A DNA stretch of 48,113 nt from Arcobacteraceae bacterium (lineage in GTDB: Bacteria > Campylobacterota > Campylobacteria > Campylobacterales > Arcobacteraceae): the NCBI GenBank assembly GCA_028375605.1, contig JAONGR010000009.1, forward strand, positions 1-48,113. Reading direction: 5' to 3'. Below the pieces are notes generated by a model, which was given only the letters and a program-made list of their open reading frames with translations, was not told where the DNA came from and did not search any database. Numbering within the stretch: position 1 is the stretch's first letter; every line of letters starts with the position of its first letter. This document shows positions 36,666 through 46,043 of the stretch, in pieces. A program made the position numbers and the translations under genes.

Positions 36666-37967
36666 TTGCTAAGATTTGCGCCAAGCCCAACTGGAGATAT
36701 GCATATAGGTAACTTACGAGTTGCTCTTTTTAACCATATTTTATCAGAACAACTCAATGAAGAATTACTTATAAGAATAGAAGATACAGATAAAAAAAGA
36801 AATATAGAAGGAAAAGAAAAAGATATTCTTGATATTTTAAAGCTTTTCAGTATTAATTTTACTAGAGTGGCACATCAAAGTGAAAATATAAAATATCACA
36901 CTCAAATGGCAATGAAACTTTTACTCAGCAAAAAAGCATTTAATTGTTTCTGTAGTGAAGAAGCCTTAGACCAAGATAGAGAACAAGCTAAAAAAGACAA
37001 AAGACCATATAGATATAGTGGATTTTGTACTACGATTAGTGACGAAACAAAATTTAATTGTAATGCACCATTTGTAGTGAGACTTCAAAAACCAGAAAAT
37101 ACTATTGATTTTACAGATTTAGTAAAAGGTGATTTTTCTTATGAACCATTTGATATAGACAGTTTTGTCATATTAAGAGAGGATAAATCTCCAACGTATA
37201 ACTTTGCATGTGCAATTGATGATATGTTATTTGATGTTTCTACTGTTGTAAGAGGTGAGGATCAGCTTCCAAATACTCCAAAACAAATTCATATCAGAAA
37301 ATCGTTAGGATATGATAGAGATATTAATTATATTCATCTTCCAATGATTTTGGATTTTGAAACAGGTAAAAAAATGTCTAAAAGAGATGAAGCATCATCA
37401 GTTAAGTGGTTAGTAGACCAAGGATATCTTCCTGCTGCAATTGCAAACTACTTAATATTACTAGGATATAATCCACCTGTTGAAGTATTTACTATGGAAG
37501 AAGCAATGGAATGGTTCGATATAAATAAAGTGTCCAAATCATCCGCAAAATTTGACATTTCTAAATTAAAATATCTTAATAGAGAGCATATAAAAATGAT
37601 GGATGAACTAAGATTATCAAAAATATTAGGATATGCAGATAAGGATATAGGAACTTTAGCCAAAATTTATATAGAAGAATGTGATACAATTAAAGAATTA
37701 AAGGAAAAAACAGCGTCTATTTTTGAGCCAAAAGAATCTCTTGAAAATTTTGAAGCAGAATTTAAGCAGATAAAACTATGTTTACAGCAGGCACCATACA
37801 TAGACAATATCACTGATTTAAAAACATACATCACAAAGCAAACTGGGTTAAAAGATAATAAACTCTTTACACCCCTAAGATATGCCTTAACGGGAAGTAT
37901 AAATGGTCCAACAATCAGTGAAATATACCCATTAATTAAAAACTACTTAGGAGAAATTGTAAAATGA
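36666..37967 (+). CDS. gltX: glutamate-tRNA ligase
   Basis: Class I synthetase charging tRNA with glutamate. The 433 residues include [15 protein letters not shown] with the HIGH-type HIGN at 13-16 and KMSKR at 236-240. TTG is the start, supported by AAGGA six bases before it and by the motif position. Campylobacterota usually carry two copies, one of which charges tRNA-Gln for the transamidation route; the sequence alone does not tell me which this is. It overlaps yggT by four bases. Confidence 0.93.
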   Translation: MLRFAPSPTGDMHIGNLRVALFNHILSEQLNEELLIRIEDTDKKRNIEGKEKDILDILKLFSINFTRVAHQSENIKYHTQMAMKLLLSKKAFNCFCSEEALDQDREQAKKDKRPYRYSGFCTTISDETKFNCNAPFVVRLQKPENTIDFTDLVKGDFSYEPFDIDSFVILREDKSPTYNFACAIDDMLFDVSTVVRGEDQLPNTPKQIHIRKSLGYDRDINYIHLPMILDFETGKKMSKRDEASSVKWLVDQGYLPAAIANYLILLGYNPPVEVFTMEEAMEWFDINKVSKSSAKFDISKLKYLNREHIKMMDELRLSKILGYADKDIGTLAKIYIEECDTIKELKEKTASIFEPKESLENFEAEFKQIKLCLQQAPYIDNITDLKTYITKQTGLKDNKLFTPLRYALTGSINGPTISEIYPLIKNYLGEIVK

Positions 37968-38245
37968 TAGATTCTTTATTAGTTGCATTTGCAACATTAA
38001 TTGTTACTGTTATATCTTTATATAAATGGGTTATTATTATATCAGCCCTACTTTCATGGGTACAACCTGACCCTTATAATCCAATTGTACAGATGTTAAA
38101 TAGGTTAACTCAACCTGCTTACGCTTTAGTAAGAAAGTACATTCCTACGGTGTTTGGAGGCATGGATATGGCACCATTAATTTTAATCTTTGCTTTACAA
38201 TTTTTAGAGATATTTGTACAAAGTTTATTTTCTAAGCTTATCTAA
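37964..38245 (+). CDS. YggT-family membrane protein
   Basis: 93 residues with two hydrophobic segments (about 5-32 and 70-90) around the family signature [20 protein letters not shown]. YggT proteins are small inner-membrane proteins of poorly defined role, linked in some bacteria to division or osmotic stress. The ATGA overlap with gltX indicates coupled translation. Confidence 0.9.
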   Translation: MIDSLLVAFATLIVTVISLYKWVIIISALLSWVQPDPYNPIVQMLNRLTQPAYALVRKYIPTVFGGMDMAPLILIFALQFLEIFVQSLFSKLI

Positions 38246-38252
38246 GTTTAAT

Positions 38253-39278
38253 ATGCTGAAAAAAGCACTTGTTGTATTATTATGTATTACCCCTTTCTTG
38301 TTTGGAAGTAATTATATAGATAATACAACATTATTTAACAATCTCGTTAAAAACATCACAGACACTAAAAACTCAAAACTTCCAGATGAAATAAAACTAC
38401 AAAAAATACAACAATATGTCTCAGAATTAAAATTAGCTAAAAAGAAAAAAGATAATAATAAAAAATCTCTTTATGACCTTGAAGCATTTAATTTTAACTT
38501 AATGTCTCATCATGATAATTACTTATTATTCGGTGGACACAGTTCCTCAAATATTATGCAAAAGCATTGGAATTCAAATGGACAAAGAGACTACACAAGA
38601 GACTATGAAAGAGATACAAATGAAGCACAGTTCCAATTAAGTCTAAAAGTACCTCTTGTGATAAATATGTTTAATACAACAGCAGACCTATTTGTAGCAT
38701 ATACTCAAAATTCATACTGGCAAGTCTATGATAAAGAACATTCATCACCTTTTAGGGAAACTAACTATATGCCAGAACTTTTTGTAGAATGGCAGCCACA
38801 AATGGATTTTGGATGGACTACATTAGACAAAGCGAGACTATCTTTTATACATCAATCAAATGGGCAGGATATCGGATATTCAAGATCTTGGAATAGAACT
38901 GAATTTATGGCAAAATTTAAAACAAATAATCTTGTTTATGGATTTAATATTTGGGATAGATGGAGTGAAGATGAAAAAGAAACATCTTCAGATACAAAAG
39001 GAGATGATAATCCAGATTTAGAAGACTACATAGGAAAGCAAAATATTTTTGCCCAATATCAATATAATAATTATGGATTTTCAATAAAACATCAAAATAA
39101 TATTTTAAATTATAATATTCATAAAGGAAATACTAAATTTGATATTATATTGCCAACACCTAGTGATAACTTTGATCTTTTTATTAGATATTTTTATGGG
39201 TATGGAGAAAGTTTAATAGATTATGATGTAAAAATAAGACGTCTTAGTCTTGGTGTAAAAATACATGAGTGGTATTAA
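38253..39278 (+). CDS. pldA: outer membrane phospholipase A (OmPLA)
   Basis: Hydrolyses phospholipid in the outer leaflet of the outer membrane. The mature part is a 12-strand barrel. The catalytic set is His200, Ser202 and Asn214 (FIHQSNGQ...SRSWNR), with the same 14-residue His-to-Asn spacing as the E. coli enzyme. The ATG at 38253 is chosen because it gives a clean signal peptide (MLKKALVVLLCITPFLFG); an earlier in-frame ATG at 38214 lies inside yggT. A Lys-rich segment (about 60-75) precedes the barrel. It follows yggT by seven bases. Confidence 0.93.
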   Translation: MLKKALVVLLCITPFLFGSNYIDNTTLFNNLVKNITDTKNSKLPDEIKLQKIQQYVSELKLAKKKKDNNKKSLYDLEAFNFNLMSHHDNYLLFGGHSSSNIMQKHWNSNGQRDYTRDYERDTNEAQFQLSLKVPLVINMFNTTADLFVAYTQNSYWQVYDKEHSSPFRETNYMPELFVEWQPQMDFGWTTLDKARLSFIHQSNGQDIGYSRSWNRTEFMAKFKTNNLVYGFNIWDRWSEDEKETSSDTKGDDNPDLEDYIGKQNIFAQYQYNNYGFSIKHQNNILNYNIHKGNTKFDIILPTPSDNFDLFIRYFYGYGESLIDYDVKIRRLSLGVKIHEWY

Positions 39279-39306
39279 TATTTTATACTAATACTACTCT
39301 CTTTTA

Positions 39307-40779
39307 TTATAAGAAAGAGATTATCTCATTCTCTAAATTTTCGATATCAATAATTTTATCATGTAATACTTCACTATTAAATAACTCATTAATCGATGTT
39401 GGAATTTCTAAATCAAGTTTAGATGCAATCTCTTTTAAAGCAACTTCATCTGAGTAATTAACTTCATCTTCATTTAATGCATTTAATACTGTTGGTGAAA
39501 ACTTTGTCCACTCAGCAGTAGAATAAATAACAGTTTTTAAATTTTTAGTTTTTAAAGTATCATATGCTTTAATACAAGTAGCTGTATGAGGATCCATCAA
39601 ATAGCCGTTATCTACAAAACTTTTAATAGTTTTTAGACCATAACTATCATCACTAAATGTTGCAGAAAAATGTTGCTTCAATACTTCTAACTCTGCAGAT
39701 GTATGCTCAAAATAACCTTTTTCATTTAAAGAGTCCATTAATTCTTTTGTTCTAAAAGCTCCACAAATATCATAAATAACTCTCTCAATATTTGAAGATT
39801 TTAAGATATCCATTGCAGGAGATTTCGTAAGTTTTAACTCTTTTCCTCTAATATCATAAATCCCAAGAGTTAACCACTGAGTTAAAATATTATTTTCATT
39901 TGAAGCAACTAACATTTTTTCAATAGGAAGTCCCATTTTTTGTGCATAATAAGCACCTAAAACATTTCCAAAATTTCCACTTGGAACATTAATATAGATT
40001 TTTTCACCTAAAGTTATTTCATTTTGTCTTAATAACTCTAAATAACTTTGAAAATGGTATACAATTTGAAATATAATTCTACCAAAATTAACACTATTAG
40101 CAGCACTAAGTTTAATACCATCTTTTTGTAATTCATCTTTAAAGCTTTGACTTGCAAGTAAATTCTTTAATGCATTTTGAGCATCATCAAAGTTACCATT
40201 TATTCCGATTACTTTAAGGTTTTTTCCATTCTCGGTAACCATTTGAAGTCTTTGCACATCACTTGTTCCACCATCTGGATATAAACAAACAACTTTAATA
40301 CCCTCTTTATTTTTAAATGTATTTAAAGCAGCTGGTCCGGTATCACCTGATGTTGCTGCAAGAATTAAATATTCTTCCCCTCTTCTTTTAGCAATAGCAC
40401 TCAAAATAGAACCAAATGGTTGTAATGCCATATCTTTAAATGCACGCGTTGGTCCATGATATTGTTCATTTACAAATAAGTCATCTTTGATTTTAACAAC
40501 TGGTGAGGGGTTTGATTTATCATCGAAATGGTCATATAAATTTAATGCTTCATTTATGGTATCGTCATCAATATCAATTTTAAATGCTTTTAAAATATCA
40601 TATGCTAATTCTTTGTATGAAGTATTTAAATGTTTAGTTATAAATTCACTACCTAATATTGGTATTTCTTTAGGAACATATAGTCCACCAAAAGATGAAC
40701 TTGGATTTAAAATAGCATCTGAAAATTCTACCTCCTTAGCTCTTATTCCGTCATTTCCTCTAGTCTCTATAAAACTCAT
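39307..40779 (-). CDS. thrC: threonine synthase
   Basis: PLP enzyme converting O-phosphohomoserine to threonine. It has 490 residues, the long form, opening MSFIETRGND. The PLP lysine is Lys115 in GPTRAFKDMAL, with the ATSGDTGPAAL and VNFGRI motifs after it. AAGGAAGAG lies before the ATG. It is a lone gene converging on pldA; a weak CTCTTT/AAAGAG dyad (39299-39319) at the junction may act as terminator. Confidence 0.96.
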   Translation of the reverse strand: MSFIETRGNDGIRAKEVEFSDAILNPSSSFGGLYVPKEIPILGSEFITKHLNTSYKELAYDILKAFKIDIDDDTINEALNLYDHFDDKSNPSPVVKIKDDLFVNEQYHGPTRAFKDMALQPFGSILSAIAKRRGEEYLILAATSGDTGPAALNTFKNKEGIKVVCLYPDGGTSDVQRLQMVTENGKNLKVIGINGNFDDAQNALKNLLASQSFKDELQKDGIKLSAANSVNFGRIIFQIVYHFQSYLELLRQNEITLGEKIYINVPSGNFGNVLGAYYAQKMGLPIEKMLVASNENNILTQWLTLGIYDIRGKELKLTKSPAMDILKSSNIERVIYDICGAFRTKELMDSLNEKGYFEHTSAELEVLKQHFSATFSDDSYGLKTIKSFVDNGYLMDPHTATCIKAYDTLKTKNLKTVIYSTAEWTKFSPTVLNALNEDEVNYSDEVALKEIASKLDLEIPTSINELFNSEVLHDKIIDIENLENEIISFL

Positions 40780-40886
40780 TTATCTCTTCCTTCATTCTAT
40801 TTAATTAGAGGATTTTATCTAAAGCTGTGTTAAAAGTTATTAAATTGCAATATGTAATCCTTTTTAACTATATAAAATTTATTTGC

Positions 40887-40892
40887 TAAAAT
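40887..40892 (+). promoter_or_regulatory. -10 element of the zinc-ribbon gene
   Basis: TAAAAT in TTTGCTAAAATTATC, 28 bases before the ATG at 40920. It has the T-rich upstream context common for this phylum. Confidence 0.45.
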
Positions 40893-40919
40893 TATCATAA
40901 TTAAATATATGGAGTTATT

Positions 40920-41426
40920 ATGGAAGAAAATATATTATCAAAATGTCAATGTGGAGGCAATGTTAAAATATTTGATGCATTGTACGAATGTGAAGATTGC
41001 AAGACTCAAGTATGGAAATACAGTTTCGGACGTGAGTTTAAAGAGAAAGAGGCAAAAAAACTATTTAAAGGTGATTCCTTTATGTTAAAAGGATTTAAAT
41101 CATCGACAAATTCTCTATATGATACGAAAGCAATTATCAATGATGGCAAAGTGGAGCTTATATTTGATGAAGACACAAAATCAACAACTATGTTTTTATG
41201 TGAATGTGGAGGAGAAGTTACACAAATTTCACAAGGATATAAATGTAACTCATGTGAAAAAATCATTTGGGCAAAATTTATGAATAAACTTTTAACTTTT
41301 AGACAAATAAGAAAACTTTTTAAAGGAGATGGGTTGAAACTTAATAATTTAAAGTCACAAAGAGGTAATATTTTTAATGCAGAAATATTTTATGTAAATA
41401 ATGAATTGAATTTAGAATATATTTGA
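40920..41426 (+). CDS. tandem zinc-ribbon protein resembling topoisomerase C-terminal repeats (Toprim_Crpt-like)
   Basis: 168 residues built of two copies of one module, 85 residues apart. Each has C-x-C-G-G, then C-x2-C with identical spacing (Cys9/11/24/27 and Cys94/96/109/112), then a W, a basic strand and an LFKGD loop (48-52; again near 134) before a short beta segment with F/Y-N-A. This is the pattern of the Toprim_Crpt repeat found at the C-terminus of topoisomerase III-like enzymes, but here it stands alone. GGAG precedes the ATG. Zinc and nucleic acid binding are inferred. It sits 33 bases before pdxJ. Confidence 0.75.
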   Translation: MEENILSKCQCGGNVKIFDALYECEDCKTQVWKYSFGREFKEKEAKKLFKGDSFMLKGFKSSTNSLYDTKAIINDGKVELIFDEDTKSTTMFLCECGGEVTQISQGYKCNSCEKIIWAKFMNKLLTFRQIRKLFKGDGLKLNNLKSQRGNIFNAEIFYVNNELNLEYI

Positions 41427-41459
41427 TAAAATAACATACATTAAATAGAAGGATTAAAT

Positions 41460-42239
41460 ATGTTATTAGGTGTAAATATTGACCATATCGCTGTGCTAAG
41501 AGAGGCAAGACAAATAAATGACCCTAACCCTTTAGACGCACTAGGAATCTGTAAACTAGCTGGTGCTGATCAAATTACCATCCACTTAAGAGAAGATAGA
41601 AGACATATGCAAGACTCTGATACAATAAATATCATCAAACTATCACAACTACCTGTAAACTTAGAATGTAGTATCAATGACGAGATGATAGAAATAGCAT
41701 GTAAAAATAAACCACATAGAGTTACCTTAGTACCTGAAAATAGAAAAGAAGTAACAACAGAAGGTGGGCTTGACGTTGAAAATAACTATACCCAACTATT
41801 AAAGGTAATCAAAAAATTACATAAACATGAAATAGAAGTTTCTTTATTTATTGATCCGAACAAAAGAGTAATTGAATTATCAAAACAACTCAATGTAGAA
41901 TGGATTGAATTACATACAGGAAGTTTTGCAAATATTTATGCAATGCTTAATAGCGGTTTAAATAAAAGCCATCATACCATTAAAAAATTAGAGTTATCAA
42001 GAAAAGAGCTAACGACTAAACTTGATTCATCAATTGAAGAGATAAAAAAATCATCTATTATTGCAACAAACCTTGGTTTACAAGTAGCTGCAGGTCATGG
42101 ACTTAATTATCAAAATGTAAAATATATGACAGATATAATTGAAATTAAAGAGCTAAACATAGGACAAAGTATAATTGCTAGAAGTATTTTTACTGGTTTA
42201 CATGATGCTATTATTAAAATGAAAGAGTTGATTCAATAA
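41460..42239 (+). CDS. pdxJ: pyridoxine 5'-phosphate synthase
   Basis: Last step of DXP-dependent vitamin B6 synthesis, joining 1-deoxyxylulose-5-P with the PdxA product. The 259 residues show LGVNIDHIAVLREARQ at the start, ITIHLREDRRHM, VTLVPE and AAGHGLNYQNV, all family marks. AAGGAT lies before the ATG. Its stop overlaps the pdxA start (TAATG). Confidence 0.97.
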   Translation: MLLGVNIDHIAVLREARQINDPNPLDALGICKLAGADQITIHLREDRRHMQDSDTINIIKLSQLPVNLECSINDEMIEIACKNKPHRVTLVPENRKEVTTEGGLDVENNYTQLLKVIKKLHKHEIEVSLFIDPNKRVIELSKQLNVEWIELHTGSFANIYAMLNSGLNKSHHTIKKLELSRKELTTKLDSSIEEIKKSSIIATNLGLQVAAGHGLNYQNVKYMTDIIEIKELNIGQSIIARSIFTGLHDAIIKMKELIQ

Positions 42240-43150
42240 TGTTACCATCAATTGCAATAAGTCTTGGAGATATAAATGGTATTGGAATTCAACTTGCATT
42301 ACAAAATCATAAAAAAATCTCCAAAGTATGTAATCCAATTTATTGTATAGATAAAACAATACTAAATAAAGCTACAGATAATCTCAATATTTCAATACCT
42401 AAAAATTTTATTCTCAGCGGAAAATATAAACAAACATCTATACATCCAGGAAAAGTAAAAAAAGACTCTGGACAATTTTCATATGATTCATTTCTACATG
42501 CAATTTCACTTGCACAAGAAAAAAAAGTGGATGCTATATGTACATTACCTATTAACAAAGAATCATGGTCTAAAGCTGGCATACATTATGTTGGGCATAC
42601 AGATATGCTAAGAGATATATTTAAAAAAAATGCGATAATGATGTTGGGATGTCAAGAGATGTTTGTTGCATTATATACAGAACATATACCATTAAAAAAA
42701 GTAGCCTCAAGCTTATCACTTAAAAAATTAACAAAGTTTCTTATTGACTTTACAGCATCGATAGACTCAAAAAAAGAACCTATTGCAGTGTTAGGATTAA
42801 ATCCACATGCTGGAGATAATGGAGTATTGGGAGATGAGGAAAATATAATTAAAAAAGCTATCAATAAAGCTCAAAAACTTACTGGAGAAACATATCATCT
42901 ACTTGTACCTGATATTGCTTTTACACCACATGTACGAAAAAACTATAAGTATTTTTGTGCAATGTATCATGACCAAGGATTAGCACCATTAAAGGCATTA
43001 TATTTTGAAGAGAGTATCAATGTGTCATTGAATCTACCTATTAAAAGAACGTCTGTAGATCATGGGACAGCTTTTGATATAGCATATAAAAAAGAGAATA
43101 TTATTTCAAATAAAAGCTATATCAATGCAATAAAAGAAGCTATAAAATAA
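42239..43150 (+). CDS. pdxA: 4-hydroxythreonine-4-phosphate dehydrogenase
   Basis: NAD-dependent, metal-binding enzyme before PdxJ in B6 synthesis. It has 303 residues. GDINGIGIQ at the N-terminus, HVGHTDML type metal-site His (YVGHTDML), GLNPHAGDNG and AMYHDQGLAPLK are the family signatures. It is translationally coupled to pdxJ. Confidence 0.96.
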   Translation: MLPSIAISLGDINGIGIQLALQNHKKISKVCNPIYCIDKTILNKATDNLNISIPKNFILSGKYKQTSIHPGKVKKDSGQFSYDSFLHAISLAQEKKVDAICTLPINKESWSKAGIHYVGHTDMLRDIFKKNAIMMLGCQEMFVALYTEHIPLKKVASSLSLKKLTKFLIDFTASIDSKKEPIAVLGLNPHAGDNGVLGDEENIIKKAINKAQKLTGETYHLLVPDIAFTPHVRKNYKYFCAMYHDQGLAPLKALYFEESINVSLNLPIKRTSVDHGTAFDIAYKKENIISNKSYINAIKEAIK

Positions 43151-43160
43151 AAAAAGAAAG

Positions 43161-43179
43161 ATTAACCATCAAGGTTAAT
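43161..43179. terminator. hairpin between pdxA and the DHH gene
   Basis: ATTAACC (43161-43167), loop ATCAA, GGTTAAT (43173-43179), with A-rich sequence on the left and T-rich on the right. Placed at the junction of converging genes and overlapping the DHH stop, it suits termination in both directions. Confidence 0.6.
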
Positions 43180-44088
43180 TTTCTCTATTAATTCTTCTAA
43201 AACAGCTTCAGCTTTATCATTATCTATTTGACAAGTCCCTGCAGCATGATGACCACCACCACCATATTTTAAACATAATTCACCTATATTTGTTTCAGAA
43301 TTTCTATTTACAATAGACTTACCAATTGCAAATACTGTATTTTGCTTTTGAAATCCCCAAATAGCATGAATCGAAATATTAATTTCTGGATTAACAGCAT
43401 ACATAACAAATCTATTTCCAGGATAAATAATTTCTTCTTCTCTTAAATCTAGAACAATTAAATTATTATACATAATAGAACAATCTTCTAACTGCATTCT
43501 AAATTTACTTTCATAAGATTTATACAGTTCAGTTCTCTCAACAACATCAGGTAGTTTCATAATATCTTCAATATCATGATCAATACAATAATCAATTAAA
43601 TCCATCATTAATTGGTAATTTGAAATTCTAAAATCTTTAAATCTACCAAGACCCGTTCTTGAATCCATTATAAAACTTAATAACTCCCAACCTTCAGGAT
43701 GTAATATCTCATCCACACTAAATTGCGCTGCATCAGCTTTATCAACTGCGTTCATCATTAGTTCACTAATATTAGGAAGTTTCTCTTTTCCTCCATAATA
43801 ATCATAAACAACCCTAGCAGCACTAGGAGCATCAGCAATGATAATATGATTATCTGCTTTAGCATTCCTTATTGTTTCACTTTCATGGTGATCAAAAACA
43901 ATATGCGCTTCTTTACAATATGGTAAATTAGTAATAATGTCATTTGATGTTACTGTAATTTTTCCATCTTGCATATCTTTTGGATGAACAAATGTAATCT
44001 CATCGATTAAGTTAAGTTGTTTTAATATAACTGCACAAACTAGTCCATCCATATCACTTCTAGTTACAAGTCTAAATTTTTCTGCCAT
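43162..44088 (-). CDS. DHH-family phosphoesterase
   Basis: 308 residues. The DHH domain has the metal-binding SDMDG near the start and VFDHHES in the middle; a DHHA1-like C-terminal domain ends in GGGGHHAAGT. Related proteins are exopolyphosphatases, oligoribonucleases (NrnA) or cyclic-dinucleotide enzymes; the substrate is not decided by the sequence. ATG at 44088 is chosen because AAAGGA sits six bases before it, whereas the TTG at 44094 overlaps that site. It lies 25 bases after yebC on the same strand. Confidence 0.85.
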   Translation of the reverse strand: MAEKFRLVTRSDMDGLVCAVILKQLNLIDEITFVHPKDMQDGKITVTSNDIITNLPYCKEAHIVFDHHESETIRNAKADNHIIIADAPSAARVVYDYYGGKEKLPNISELMMNAVDKADAAQFSVDEILHPEGWELLSFIMDSRTGLGRFKDFRISNYQLMMDLIDYCIDHDIEDIMKLPDVVERTELYKSYESKFRMQLEDCSIMYNNLIVLDLREEEIIYPGNRFVMYAVNPEINISIHAIWGFQKQNTVFAIGKSIVNRNSETNIGELCLKYGGGGHHAAGTCQIDNDKAEAVLEELIEKINLDG

Positions 44089-44113
44089 TTCCAATCCTTT
44101 AAATTTTAAATTA

Positions 44114-44824
44114 TTATGCTAAGTTTGTATATACACTTTGAACATCGTCATCATCTTCAAGTTTATCAAGTAGTATAGACAGCTCTTCCATTTGTTCATC
44201 TGTAATTTCAATAGGAGCATTTGGAACTCTTTGCAAAGAACCTTTTTCATATTCTAATTCTAATTCATGAAGCTTATTAGACATATTACCAAAATCAGTA
44301 TAATCAGCAAAAATAGAAATATTTTCATCATCTTCTATCTTAATCTCTTCTAGTCCAGCATCAATTAATTCCATTTCTAAATCATCAATATCCATTTCTG
44401 GTGTTTTCATTTCAAAAATAGCTTTTCTATCAAAATGAAATTCTAAAGAACCTGTTGGAACTAAAGAGCCTCCCCCTTTATTAAAAAGTGTTTTAATATT
44501 AGCAACTGTTCTAGCTGTATTTTCAGTTGCAGTTTCAACAAAAATTAGTACACCATTTTTCCATTTACCTTCATAGTTTACTTCTGACATATTGGCAACA
44601 TCTTTTGCACTAGCACGTTTTATTGCAGCTTCAATGTTGTCTTTTGGTAAGTTTTGTGCTTTTGCTGTTGTAATTGCACTTCTTAATGTTGCATTTGTAT
44701 CGGGATCACTACTCCCTGATTTTGCTGCCATTGTAATGGCTTTTGCAAGTTTAGGAAATACACGCGACATATTTCCCCATCGTTTCATTTTAGCTGCTTT
44801 TCTATATTCAAAGGCTCTACCCAT
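44114..44824 (-). CDS. YebC/TACO1-family protein
   Basis: 236 residues opening MGRAFEYRKAAKMKRW, with LARAI-like helices, GPGG-like KGGGSLVPTGSLEFHF and the acidic C-terminal half typical of YebC. The family was long annotated as a transcription regulator; more recent work supports a ribosome-associated role in relieving stalling. It is probably co-transcribed with the downstream DHH gene. Confidence 0.95.
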   Translation of the reverse strand: MGRAFEYRKAAKMKRWGNMSRVFPKLAKAITMAAKSGSSDPDTNATLRSAITTAKAQNLPKDNIEAAIKRASAKDVANMSEVNYEGKWKNGVLIFVETATENTARTVANIKTLFNKGGGSLVPTGSLEFHFDRKAIFEMKTPEMDIDDLEMELIDAGLEEIKIEDDENISIFADYTDFGNMSNKLHELELEYEKGSLQRVPNAPIEITDEQMEELSILLDKLEDDDDVQSVYTNLA

Positions 44825-44891
44825 AGTTACTTTATCTCCTACTTAAATTTAAATTATTATATCATAAGAAAATATGAAAAAACTTTTAGTT

Positions 44892-45932
44892 TTATGATTC
44901 TCTTTCTTTACGTTTTGCTTTCATTTTTGATGTAGCCAATTTTCTCATATCTTCTGTTGTATCTAGTTCGTCCATTATCTCTAATCCAAGTAATGTTTCA
45001 ACACAATCTTCTAAGGTAACAATACCTTCTGTTTGATCATAACCATCAACTACAATTAGCATATGACCTTTTGTTCTAGTGAAACTTGTAAGAGCTTTTA
45101 AAACAGGAATATTTTCATTAATCCTATCCACTTTGATCATAATTTCTTCCATCGAAACATCTGAATTTGTAATTGCATGTTTAAATATTTTTTTAGTTAG
45201 AACCATCCCTACTATATTATCAATAGTTCCGTCATAAACTGGTACTCTAGAAAATTTATATGTTCTTTTATCATCTAATAAATCTTTAAGAAGTGTATTT
45301 TTTTCAACAGCAAAAACAACACTTCTTGGTGTTAAGATATCTTTAATTTTAATCTCTTTTAAACTCAAAGTATTCCCGATAATATCGGATTCCATATCAT
45401 TTATTATTCCATCTTCTTCGCTTAATAATGCAGTATGAATGAGTTCTTCTCGAGATACAGTTTCTCCATCATTATTTTTATTTATTTTTCGTGTAACAAA
45501 TAAAGTTAAAATTATAATTGGATATGTAATAATAATAAACAAATTAATCAATTTTGCTGCAAGTGGAGCCAACTCTTTCCAATAAATTGCACCTATTGTT
45601 TTAGGTATAATTTCAGCAACAAAAAGAATAAGAAAAGTAAGTACAATAGAAACTACTAATACTAAATTACTGTCATTATTAAATACTGATTGCGCTTGAA
45701 CACCAATTGCAGTTGCACCTAGTGTATTTGCGAAGGTATTTAATATTAGTATCGATGATATTGACTTATCAACATCTTTTTTTAAATCTTTAAGAAGTTT
45801 TCCTGCTTCTGGATTTTCATTCTCCAACACAGAAATATAAGAAACATTTGTAGATAATAAGATAGATTCTAATATCGAACATAAAAAGGAAACACTAATA
45901 ACTAAGAAAAATAAAAAGATTAAATATTCCAT
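44892..45932 (-). CDS. CNNM (DUF21)/CBS-domain membrane protein
   Basis: 346 residues. An N-terminal DUF21/CNNM membrane domain (about 1-150, four hydrophobic segments, with VAEIIPKTIG typical) is followed by a CBS pair (ILTPRSVVFAV to about 320). The CorC_HlyC domain that usually ends the family is missing; the protein stops soon after the second CBS in a basic tail (KMKAKRKERES). A magnesium or other divalent cation transport role is inferred from the family. AAAGG lies before the ATG. Confidence 0.88.
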   Translation of the reverse strand: MEYLIFLFFLVISVSFLCSILESILLSTNVSYISVLENENPEAGKLLKDLKKDVDKSISSILILNTFANTLGATAIGVQAQSVFNNDSNLVLVVSIVLTFLILFVAEIIPKTIGAIYWKELAPLAAKLINLFIIITYPIIILTLFVTRKINKNNDGETVSREELIHTALLSEEDGIINDMESDIIGNTLSLKEIKIKDILTPRSVVFAVEKNTLLKDLLDDKRTYKFSRVPVYDGTIDNIVGMVLTKKIFKHAITNSDVSMEEIMIKVDRINENIPVLKALTSFTRTKGHMLIVVDGYDQTEGIVTLEDCVETLLGLEIMDELDTTEDMRKLATSKMKAKRKERES

Positions 45933-46043
45933 AAGTAACCTTTCTTTCTAAATATTAAACACAAGGGGGGATAGGTATCCAATTATAAACTCCGTAAATT
46001 CTAAATTTTAAATATTATATCAAATTGTATATTAAGATTTAGA

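Noticed and set aside
40487-40804. 105-codon plus-strand ORF over the start of thrC
   Set aside because: Antisense to conserved thrC sequence including the PLP region; no independent support.
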